From the NCBI RefSeq assembly GCF_002095395.1, contig NZ_MJEI01000096.1:62001-126000 (forward strand): a DNA stretch of 64,000 nucleotides. Reading direction: 5' to 3'. Made by a program: the position numbers and the translations under genes. This DNA comes from Williamsia sp. 1135 (GTDB lineage Bacteria > Actinomycetota > Actinomycetes > Mycobacteriales > Mycobacteriaceae). Under the pieces are notes generated by a model. It did not search any database. It saw nothing but the letters and a program-made list of their open reading frames with translations, and was not told the origin of the DNA. This document shows positions 8,414 through 15,327 of the stretch, piece after piece. Numbering within the stretch: the first letter of the stretch is position 1; each line of letters opens with the position of its first letter.

Positions 8414-9208
8414 GTGGATGTGCGGGTGCGAAACAACGTGACGATCTCCGGGGTGGAAGACGGCCCGACCGTAATGCTCGCGCACGGCTTCGGATGTGAC
8501 CAGCATCTGTGGCGCCTGGTTGCCAAGCAGTTGGATCCGCACTTTCGGGTGGTCATGTTCGATCACGTCGGGTCTGGTTCGTCCGATCCGGCGGCCTGGG
8601 ACGCGCAGCGCTATGCCTCACTCGACGGTTATGCGCAGGACGTGCTCGATCTTGTCCGAGACCTGGATCTACGTGACGTCGTGTTCGTCGGTCACTCGGT
8701 GGCCGCCATGATCGGGGTACTGGCCGTGGCGTCGGATCCGTCCCGCTTCTCGAAGTTGGTGCTGCTGACGCCGTCACCGCGTTATCTCGACGATGACGGG
8801 TACCGCGGCGGTTTCACCAGGCGCGACATCGACGAACTGCTCGAATCCCTGGAGAGCAACTATTTGGGTTGGTCGCGGCAGCTGGCCCCGGTGATCATGG
8901 GAACCCCGGAGCGCCCGGAACTCGGCGACGAACTGACCGATAGCTTCTGCCGTACCGATCCCTCCCGCGCCCGCGTGTTCGCGCGCACCACATTCTTGTC
9001 CGACAACCGGGCCGACCTCGGCCGCGTGAGGGTGCCCACCCTGGTGATCGAATGTGCCCACGACTCGCTGGCTCCTCGCGAGGTCGGTGCCTACGTCCAC
9101 GAGCACATCGCCGGGAGTCGACTGGTGACCCTCGATGCCGCCGGACACTGTCCGCAGCTCAGTGCGCCGGACGCAACCGCGGACGCGATAGCGGTATTCG
9201 CCAGGTGA
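8414..9208 (+). CDS. rsbQ: RsbQ-like alpha/beta hydrolase (energy-stress activator)
   Basis: A 264-residue hydrolase beginning with VRNNVTISGVEDGPTVMLAHGFGCDQHLWR and carrying GHSVAAMIGVLA around Ser95, the elbow typical of RsbQ rather than of general esterases. The acid (ECAHDSLAP) and histidine (DAAGHCPQ) are present. In Bacillus RsbQ is the partner of the phosphatase RsbP in energy-stress activation of sigma-B, and possibly makes or delivers a small hydrophobic ligand to its PAS domain. Here it overlaps the RsbP-like gene by 4 nt, which supports the same pairing. AGAGGA lies 7 nt before the GTG start. Confidence 0.82.
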   Translation: MDVRVRNNVTISGVEDGPTVMLAHGFGCDQHLWRLVAKQLDPHFRVVMFDHVGSGSSDPAAWDAQRYASLDGYAQDVLDLVRDLDLRDVVFVGHSVAAMIGVLAVASDPSRFSKLVLLTPSPRYLDDDGYRGGFTRRDIDELLESLESNYLGWSRQLAPVIMGTPERPELGDELTDSFCRTDPSRARVFARTTFLSDNRADLGRVRVPTLVIECAHDSLAPREVGAYVHEHIAGSRLVTLDAAGHCPQLSAPDATADAIAVFAR

Positions 9209-10398
9209 TCGACGGCCTGAGTGGTTCCGGCGAGCTCGAAGACCTCTTCGAAAACGCGCCGTGCGGCTTCTTGTCGATGTCGCCGGAAGGCCGCATCGTA
9301 AAGGTCAACACGACCCTGTGCGGATGGTTGGACCGCCCACCGAGTTCGCTGATCGGTGCATCGTTCACCACGATCCTGACCGCCGGCGGCCGGATCCACT
9401 ACGAAACCCACTTCCGCCCGGTATTGCAGATGAGCGGACAGCTCGACGGGATCGCGGTCGATCTGGTGCGCGCCGACGATTCTCGGCTGCCGGTCTTCGT
9501 CGATGCCAACGCGAAGACCGACGCGGCCGGCAACGTGGTCCTGATCCGGGTGACCGTGCAGGATGCCCGTGAAAGGCGTTCGTACGAGAATGAACTCCTC
9601 GAGGAACGGCGCCGGGCCGAGCGCGAGCGTGCGCGGGTGGAGGTTCTCGCCGCGACCCTGCAGCGAGCGATGCTGCCACCGTCCCTGTCGCCGCCGGATG
9701 GGTTGGAAGCCGCTGCGTACCATCACCCGGCCTCGGCCGACGACGTCGGCGGCGACTTCTACGACCTGTTCCCGCTGTCGTCCACGCAGTGGGGATTCTT
9801 CCTGGGGGACGTGTCGGGCAAGGGCGCCGGAGCGGCGGCGGTGACGTCGCTGACCCGCTACACCTTGCGCTCCGCTGCGGTCTACGACGCCGATCCGGTT
9901 GCCGTGCTACACAACCTCGACACCGTCTTGAGCCACGAATACCACGGCGACGACCCTCATTTCTGCACGGTGATCTTCGGAGTGCTGACCGCACGGGAGG
10001 GCGAGGCCGACCGCAGCGGGGGATGGGACGTCGAGCTGGCCAGTGGCGGCCACCCACCGGCCCTACTGTTGCGGGCCGATGGCACGGCGCTGCACATCAG
10101 CACTGCGGGCGGCCAGTTCGTCGGAATACTCTCCGAGGCCACATTCGTCTCCGCGCGAGTTCGACTCGATGTCGGCGACACCCTGGTGCTCTACACCGAC
10201 GGGCTCACCGAAGCCCGTACCGGCGTCGGTACTGCGCGGTACGACGACGACGGTGCGCTGCTCGAGTTCGCGAACGCGCAGGCCCCGGCATCCGCCGCCG
10301 ACATCGTGGCGGCGCTGGAACAACTACTCGCCGGCTTCGGGTCAGGTCTCGACGACGACACCGCGATACTCGCATTGGGTGTGCCGACCGATCGGTGA
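9205..10398 (+). CDS. rsbP: RsbP-like PAS domain-PP2C phosphatase
   Basis: A 397-residue protein that starts at a GTG overlapping the rsbQ stop (GTGA), so translation is probably coupled. Residues about 8-120 form a PAS domain (LFENAPCGFLSMSPEGRIVKVN). A basic coiled-coil linker follows (ELLEERRRAERERARVE), then a SpoIIE/PP2C serine phosphatase domain with ADDVGGDFYD, GDVSGKGAGAAA, ASGGHPPALL and DDDTAILAL metal-binding motifs. RsbP dephosphorylates the anti-anti-sigma factor RsbV. No rsbV, rsbW or sigma factor gene lies in the window, so the target is encoded elsewhere. Confidence 0.85.
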   Translation: MIDGLSGSGELEDLFENAPCGFLSMSPEGRIVKVNTTLCGWLDRPPSSLIGASFTTILTAGGRIHYETHFRPVLQMSGQLDGIAVDLVRADDSRLPVFVDANAKTDAAGNVVLIRVTVQDARERRSYENELLEERRRAERERARVEVLAATLQRAMLPPSLSPPDGLEAAAYHHPASADDVGGDFYDLFPLSSTQWGFFLGDVSGKGAGAAAVTSLTRYTLRSAAVYDADPVAVLHNLDTVLSHEYHGDDPHFCTVIFGVLTAREGEADRSGGWDVELASGGHPPALLLRADGTALHISTAGGQFVGILSEATFVSARVRLDVGDTLVLYTDGLTEARTGVGTARYDDDGALLEFANAQAPASAADIVAALEQLLAGFGSGLDDDTAILALGVPTDR

Positions 10399-10501
10399 AT
10401 CCGGTTCGCCGATCATGGTGTTCCCGACCACCGCGGTCTCGGCGCCGATGAGCGCCCTACTCGACGATCGGCGTACGCGTTTGCGGGCGTAACCTGGGCC
10501 G

Positions 10502-10654
10502 ATGACCTCCAAGAAAGAGCACCCCGATTCCGGCGAGCCGACCGACGAGCCCAAGGGCGGACGGCCGGGGCCCGTCGACGAGGGCGGCACGGGCGGCATG
10601 GCGACCCGCGAGGTCGCGCCGGAGATCGTGCACAAGAAGGACAGACAAGACTGA
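10502..10654 (+). CDS. Small charged hypothetical protein (50 residues)
   Basis: An ORF encoding MTSKKEHPDSGEPTDEP... and ending IVHKKDRQD, rich in Lys, Asp, Glu, Pro and Gly with no hydrophobic segment, so probably disordered. A TAACCT hexamer ends 6 nt before the ATG, the same leaderless-promoter geometry as in many neighbours, and this is the main argument that it is real. It lies between rsbP and the YihY-like gene. Function unknown. Confidence 0.5.
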   Translation: MTSKKEHPDSGEPTDEPKGGRPGPVDEGGTGGMATREVAPEIVHKKDRQD

Positions 10655-10707
10655 CAGCTGCCCCGACCCACACCACTGCGTCATCGTGAACGCAGTAGCG
10701 TTCCCTC

Positions 10708-11589
10708 ATGACTCAAGCGCTCGCGTCGGTGGTGGAATCCGGCGCCGCCCGGATCAGGTCGCTCCCGGGTGGTTCGCTGCTCCTGCAGATCGTGTCGGAC
10801 CTCGCCCGCAGTGAGATCGCCGACCGGGCGATGACCCTTGCGGGACAGGCCTTCACCTCGATTCTCCCGGTGATGATCCTGCTGTCCGCGATCCCGGGCA
10901 AGGGCGTTCTCGACGATGCGCTCGCGGGGTACGACCTCACCTCCGGCGACCTGGCGCTCGGTTCCCCGGGGGCGCAGGATGCCGCCGTGACCTTTGGGGT
11001 GCTCGGTGCGGTGATGACTCTCGTGAGCGCCACCTCGTTCTCCCGCGCCCTGGACCGGATGTACTCCCGGGTGTGGGGCGTGCCGCGGCTGTCCCTGAGA
11101 CAAAGCTGGCGTTGGCTGGTCGTCATCGTCGCCGTTGCGATCGGCGTGGCGATCCAGACAGTGCTGCCCTCGCTCCGCGACGTCTGGTCGGTCCGCGCGG
11201 CCGTCGACCTCGGTGTCGAGCTGGCGCTCGGGTACATGCTGTGGGCTGTCCTGTGGTTCGGGATCGCCTGGCTGCTCACCTCGGGCCGCATCAACACGCG
11301 GTGCCTGCTGCTCAACGCCGGCATCACGGCCGCGGGGCTCACCGTCCTGGTCGTCGCCACGCATATCGGGTTGTCTCGGGTGCTGGCCTCGGCCACCAAC
11401 CAGTTCGGCATCCTCGGTGTCATCTTCACGGTGATCAGCTGGCTGTTCGTCTTCTCTGCGATCGTCATCGCGGCGACCGTGATCGTCCATGCCTTGTTCG
11501 TCGAAGAAGGTGTGCTCGGACGGTGGCTACACGTCGGCGACGATCCCGGCCCTCGGGTCGACCCGCCGCGGGCGGTGGCCGCCGACTGA
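10708..11589 (+). CDS. YihY/BrkB-like integral membrane protein
   Basis: A 293-residue protein with about six membrane helices (AGQAFTSILPVMILLSAI, TFGVLGAVMTLVSATSF, WLVVIVAVAIGVAI, ALGYMLWAVLWFGIAWLL, AGITAAGLTVLVVATHIGL, ILGVIFTVISWLFVFSAIVIAATVIVH). The pattern SFSRALDRMYSRVWG between helices is typical of the YihY/virulence-factor BrkB family, whose function is unclear. TAGCGT ends 6 nt before the ATG. A strong terminator follows the stop. Confidence 0.72.
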   Translation: MTQALASVVESGAARIRSLPGGSLLLQIVSDLARSEIADRAMTLAGQAFTSILPVMILLSAIPGKGVLDDALAGYDLTSGDLALGSPGAQDAAVTFGVLGAVMTLVSATSFSRALDRMYSRVWGVPRLSLRQSWRWLVVIVAVAIGVAIQTVLPSLRDVWSVRAAVDLGVELALGYMLWAVLWFGIAWLLTSGRINTRCLLLNAGITAAGLTVLVVATHIGLSRVLASATNQFGILGVIFTVISWLFVFSAIVIAATVIVHALFVEEGVLGRWLHVGDDPGPRVDPPRAVAAD

Positions 11590-11606
11590 CGGGGTGTGGG
11601 CACACG

Positions 11607-11638
11607 AAAAGGCCGCCGACCCGATGGTCGGCGGCCTT
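11607..11638 (+). terminator. Intrinsic terminator after the YihY-like gene
   Basis: A perfect 10-bp GC-rich stem, GGCCGCCGAC (11611-11620) with GTCGGCGGCC (11627-11636), 6-nt loop, preceded by AAAA and followed by TT. It lies 20 bp after the stop codon. Confidence 0.8.
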
Positions 11639-11901
11639 CTCGATGCCAGGGACGGTGCCCGCCAATGCGCCTCTCGGCAAGTGGCCGCTCTCGGCGGCTT
11701 ATGGGGTGGTACCCGGGGCTTGATCCGGACACCGTCAGGTCTTACAACCGGATGAGCGAGGGATCTATTCCACCGTGATCGTGAACCGGCCCGAGATGCG
11801 CGGGACCGCTCCCAGCGAACCCACAGGGGGTGTGCAGGGTGCGTCGGGATTGCCCCGATATCCATGGATACACACGACAACAGCCCCTGAAGGAGTCATC
11901 G
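11639..11901. other. Upstream region of the dioxygenase gene with 12-bp palindrome
   Basis: Together with the terminator this makes a gene-free stretch of about 310 bp. The only element seen is the perfect palindrome TATCCATGGATA (11859-11870), 31 bp before the next ATG, a possible operator or promoter-proximal site. No convincing ORF or RNA was found in the rest. Confidence 0.35.
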
Positions 11902-12861
11902 ATGAGCAAACGCCGGATGTTCGGCCGCGACCCCGAGGTGCACGAGCACGACCTCGGCCTCTCGCACGATATGAAGACGATGTCGCGCCGCGGAGCCTTG
12001 GCCCTGTTCGGCGCGGCAGGCGCCACTGCCGCTCTCGCGGCGTGCGGTTCCCCGTCGTCTACGTCGACGACGGCGTCATCCTCTGCGACGGCCGGCGCGG
12101 GGACGGCCACCTCGACCGCTGACGCGGTGGGTGAGTGCGTCGCCGCAGCGCCCGGCGAAACCGCCGGACCGTACCCGGGCGACGGGTCGAACGGTCCCAA
12201 CGTCCTGGTCGAATCGGGAATCGTCCGCAAAGACATCACCAGCAGCTTCGGCACGTCGACGGGTACAGCCGAGGGTGTCCCGGTCACCATCACGATGGCG
12301 CTGCAGGATCTGACGAAGAACTGCGATCCGGGCGCCGGTATGGCGGTCTACCTCTGGCACTGTGACCGTGATGGCGAGTATTCGCTGTACGGAAAAGCGA
12401 TCACCGACCAGAACTATCTGCGCGGTGTGCAGGTTGCCGGTGCCGACGGCACGGTGTCGTTCACCTCGATCTTCCCGGCTGCGTATTCCGGCCGGTGGCC
12501 CCACATCCACTTCGAGGTCTACGACTCTCTGGAAGTCGCGATCGCAGGAGAGAACGCCCGGCTCACGTCGCAGATCGCGCTGCCGCAGGAGGCCTGCGAC
12601 ACGGTCTTCGCCGGTGCGGAAGGGTACGAGAAGAGCGTCACCAACATGACCCGCACCACCTTGTCGTCCGACAACGTGTTCGGTGACGGCTGGGATGCCG
12701 AACTCGCCACCGCGACCGGCAGTGTCTCCAGCGGCTACGACATCGCGATCACCATCGGTGTGGCCGCGAAGTCGGAGAACGCCCAGGCAGCCCCGCCTGC
12801 TGGTGGTGGCGGACCGGGCGGCGCAGGCGGTCCCGGTGGTGAACCCCCAGCCATGCCCTGA
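11902..12861 (+). CDS. Tat-exported intradiol dioxygenase-like lipoprotein
   Basis: The 319-residue protein starts at the ATG with AAGGAG 6 nt upstream. Residues about 25-50, MSRRGALALFGAAGATAALAACG, combine a twin-arginine motif with a lipobox (LAAC), so it is predicted to be exported folded and lipidated. The catalytic part has AVYLWHCDRDGEYSLYG, YLRGVQ and GRWPHIHFEVY (around residue 200), giving tyrosine and histidine ligands like those of the Fe(III) of protocatechuate/catechol dioxygenases. The C-terminus is a Gly/Pro-rich tail. Cell-surface members of this family have no firmly known substrate. A 21-bp repeat array begins right after the stop. Confidence 0.78.
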   Translation: MSKRRMFGRDPEVHEHDLGLSHDMKTMSRRGALALFGAAGATAALAACGSPSSTSTTASSSATAGAGTATSTADAVGECVAAAPGETAGPYPGDGSNGPNVLVESGIVRKDITSSFGTSTGTAEGVPVTITMALQDLTKNCDPGAGMAVYLWHCDRDGEYSLYGKAITDQNYLRGVQVAGADGTVSFTSIFPAAYSGRWPHIHFEVYDSLEVAIAGENARLTSQIALPQEACDTVFAGAEGYEKSVTNMTRTTLSSDNVFGDGWDAELATATGSVSSGYDIAITIGVAAKSENAQAAPPAGGGGPGGAGGPGGEPPAMP

Positions 12862-12865
12862 CCCC

Positions 12866-12967
12866 CGCCGACCGTGCCGATACAGCCGCTGACCGTGCCG
12901 AAACAGCCGCCGACCGTGCCGAAACAGCCGCTGACCGTGCCGAAACAGCCGCCGACCGTGCCGAAAA
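12866..12967 (+). repeat. 21-bp tandem repeat array, 5 units (family A)
   Basis: Five head-to-tail units of 21 bp with the core ACCGTGCCGAAACAGCCG followed by CTG or CCG in alternation (cores at 12871, 12892, 12913, 12934, 12955; the first unit has GATACAG). The array starts 4 bp after the dioxygenase stop and ends at the stop of the convergent helix-hairpin-helix gene. Related arrays are at 24437-24540, 24590-24660 and 44944-44985. Confidence 0.9.
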
Positions 12968-12968
12968 G

Positions 12969-13181
12969 TCAGGTCGCGAACGACAGCCCGCGGTCGGTGA
13001 GCTCTTCGTCGAGGATGCGGATGGCCTTCGGCCCGACGCCGTGGATCTGCAGCAGTTGTTTGGCCGTGACCTCGGTCAGTTGACGGAACGTCGTATAGCC
13101 GTGGACAGCGAGTTGCCGTCGCGCGACTTTGCCGAGCCGTAGCGGGAACTCGGTTGTCGGACCGGGCTCTTCGATCGCCAC
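12969..13181 (-). CDS. Small helix-hairpin-helix protein (70 residues)
   Basis: A 70-residue protein, LRLGKVARRQLAVHGY..., whose second half TVTAKQLLQIHGVGPKAIRIL-like segment (TAKQLLQIHGVGPKAIRIL) is a helix-hairpin-helix of the kind in the RNA polymerase alpha C-terminal domain and DNA-repair proteins. Non-specific DNA binding is expected; the role is unknown. GTG 13181 was chosen because AAGGA lies 9 nt upstream and homologous-looking sequence begins there; the frame is open far upstream but without family features. Confidence 0.72.
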   Translation of the reverse strand: MAIEEPGPTTEFPLRLGKVARRQLAVHGYTTFRQLTEVTAKQLLQIHGVGPKAIRILDEELTDRGLSFAT

Positions 13182-13309
13182 CGTGAGACATCCTTTGCGC
13201 CGAGTGGACTGCGAACCGAGGCGGGTGCCACGATCGGAGTTTACGTTGGACGTTGCCGACGCGGTGTCGGTCGCAGAATCACTGGCCGGGCACCGGCATG
13301 GAGGCCACG

Positions 13310-14428
13310 ATGCAGGACGTGCTCGCAGAGCTGATGCAGATCTGGCGCAGCGGCGGGACCGCCGGTGTCGGCACCGTTGTCCGGACTTTCCGTTCGGCGC
13401 CTCGGCCGCCCGGTGCGTCGATGGTGGTCGCACCGGACGGCACCGTCAGCGGGTCGGTGTCCGGCGGCTGCGTCGAGGGAGCGGTCTACGACTCGGCGTC
13501 CGCCGTTGCGGAGTCGGGGATACCGTCGCTGGAGCGCTATGGGGTGAGCGACGACGACGCGTTCGCGGTCGGCCTGACCTGCGGCGGAATCCTGGACATC
13601 TTCACCGAATCCGTATCTCAGACAACGTTTCCCGAACTCGGTGACATTGCCGACGACATCGAGCAGCACCGTCCGGTGGCCATCGCGACCGTGGTCTCGC
13701 ATGTCGACGCCTCGTGGGTGGGTCGCCGGCTGATCGTCCGCACCGACACCGCGCAGGGGTCACTCGGCTCCGGTCGGATGGACAACGCGGTGGTCGACGA
13801 CGCGCGGGGATTGTTGGCCGCCGGCCGCAGCGAGGTGCTGACCTACGGTCCCGACGGTCAACGCCGGGGCGAGGGTATGGCCGTGTTCGTCGCTGCTCAC
13901 GCCCCCCGTCCACGGATGCTCGTGTTCGGGGCCATCGATTTCGCCGCGGCGGTCGCACAGCAGGGCTCGTTTCTGGGCTACCGCGTGACGGTCTGCGATG
14001 CCCGCGCAGTCTTTGCGACGTCCGCACGTTTCCCGACAGCCGACGAGGTTGTCGTCGAGTGGCCGCACCGGTATCTGTCCGCTCAGCTCGCGACCGGATC
14101 GCTCGACGCCAGGACCGTCATCTGCGTCCTCACGCATGACCCGAAGTTCGACGTCCCGTTGCTCGAGGTGGCGCTGCAGATGCCGGAGGTCGCGTTCGTC
14201 GGCGCGATGGGCTCGAGGCGTACCCATCTCGACAGGCTCGACCGGTTACGCGAAGCGGGGCTGACGCATGAACAGATCGATCGGCTCTCCAGTCCGATCG
14301 GACTCGACCTCGGCGCCCGGACGCCGGCGGAGACCGCGGTGTCCATAGCGGCCGAGATCATCGCGAAACGCTGGGGCGGCGGCGGTCGTCCACTCACCGA
14401 GATCGACGGCCGGATTCACCACGAGTGA
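13310..14428 (+). CDS. XdhC/CoxI-family protein
   Basis: A 372-residue protein with the N-terminal XdhC/CoxI segment (GTVVRTFRSAPRPPGASMVV..GSVSGGCVEGAVYD...LTCGG) and the C-terminal Rossmann-like domain with VGAMGSRRTHLDRLDRL and SPIGLDLGARTPAETAVSIAAEI. XdhC binds, sulfurates and inserts the molybdenum cofactor into xanthine-dehydrogenase-type enzymes. No molybdo-hydroxylase gene is adjacent, though cofactor synthesis genes occur at 31-36 kb. ATG 13310 follows GGAGG at 13300-13304. Confidence 0.82.
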   Translation: MQDVLAELMQIWRSGGTAGVGTVVRTFRSAPRPPGASMVVAPDGTVSGSVSGGCVEGAVYDSASAVAESGIPSLERYGVSDDDAFAVGLTCGGILDIFTESVSQTTFPELGDIADDIEQHRPVAIATVVSHVDASWVGRRLIVRTDTAQGSLGSGRMDNAVVDDARGLLAAGRSEVLTYGPDGQRRGEGMAVFVAAHAPRPRMLVFGAIDFAAAVAQQGSFLGYRVTVCDARAVFATSARFPTADEVVVEWPHRYLSAQLATGSLDARTVICVLTHDPKFDVPLLEVALQMPEVAFVGAMGSRRTHLDRLDRLREAGLTHEQIDRLSSPIGLDLGARTPAETAVSIAAEIIAKRWGGGGRPLTEIDGRIHHE

Positions 14429-14495
14429 CCCGATGATGGGTCGTTCTGGCGGTCGCGACCTGCGCAAATGATCGCCAAAACGACCCATCATCGGG
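14429..14495. repeat. Long imperfect palindrome (family B, copy 1)
   Basis: Arms 14429-14454 and 14470-14495 are complementary over 26 positions with 2 mismatches; the outer arm starts CCCGATGATGGG. It fills the gap between convergent genes and could act as a bidirectional terminator. Related palindromes lie near 28528, 37370 and 50287. Confidence 0.8.
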
Positions 14496-14504
14496 GATGG
14501 CGGG

Positions 14505-15237
14505 CTATTCGGCGCTGGGTGGTGGTGTGAAACCGGCGGGCCAGATGGTTGCGCTGTCGTACGAGACTCCGTCGAAGTCCGCGCCGGACAGATTGGCCCC
14601 GGTCAGATCCACCCCGGCGAAGGTGGCATCGACGAACTTCGCATCGGTGAGATCGATGTCGGCGAGGCTCACCTCGACCAGGCCCGTCTGGCTGAAGTCG
14701 GCACCGGGCGCCTTGGCTCCGGCCAATTCGGTCAGTACCACCGGTTGTCCGGGGGCCGGCGACTGCGCGAGCTCGTTGTTGATCACCACGTATCGCAGGT
14801 CCGCGCCGGTCAGGTCGGCACCCTTGAGATTGACACCGATGGCCAGCACGCCGGTGAGGTCGGCATAGGCGAGGTTCGCGCCTTCGAGATTGGTCTGCAG
14901 CAGATCACATCCGCTGAGCTTGGCCTCCCCGAAGTTCGCGCGGGGCAGGTCGAGCCCGGCCAGGCTCAGCCCGGCCAGATCGATGGCGAAGAACGGCCGC
15001 TCCACAGTGGGGTCGGCGATCGAGCGCCCACGGACGAAGCGCAGATTCTCGAGCCGCTCGGCGCGAGCGTTCTCCTGCCGGGAGATCTCGTGATCGCGAT
15101 CGGCGCGCACGTCGTCGATGAGTTTTTGCCCGACGATGGTGCCCACGCTGACGACCACCCGCCACGATCCCCGAGATCAGGACGTCGCGGACCCACCATC
15201 GCGGTTCGCGGGTGGACCGCCTGGAATCCGACGACAT
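14505..15237 (-). CDS. Pentapeptide-repeat protein with N-terminal membrane segment; apparent frameshift
   Basis: The frame that ends at 14505 encodes about 30 tandem A(D/N)LXX pentapeptides (LPRANFGEAKLSGCDLLQTN..., LTDAKFVDATFAGVDLTGAN), which fold into a quadrilateral beta-helix. In that frame the protein would start at GTG 15158, inside a hydrophobic segment. The other frame upstream reads MSSDSRRSTREPRWWVRDVLISGIVA from ATG 15237, with GAGG 8 nt upstream. Removing one base of the CCC at 15158-15160 joins them as ISGIVAVVVSVGTIVG, a complete membrane helix, giving 243 residues. So the gene is either frameshifted or misread there. Confidence 0.7.
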
Positions 15238-15286
15238 CTGCTCATCCTCACGCACTCCGGGGGCCGCGTTCGCCCGAACTCCGTCC

Positions 15287-15317
15287 ATCGGCGGGTCCCG
15301 GTCGGGGACCCGCCGAT
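15287..15317 (-). terminator. Hairpin downstream of the flavin monooxygenase gene
   Basis: A perfect 13-bp stem ATCGGCGGGTCCC (15287-15299) with its complement (15305-15317), 5-nt loop, 11 bp after the monooxygenase stop on the minus strand. There is no clear T-run, so termination efficiency is uncertain. Confidence 0.65.
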
Positions 15318-15327
15318 CCGACGCGAT

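Noticed and set aside
12874-12967. The 21-bp repeat array as coding sequence (heptapeptide PPTVPKQ)
   Set aside because: The array is open in several frames because 21 is a multiple of 3, but it has no start with a ribosome site, no continuation and occurs only after stop codons.
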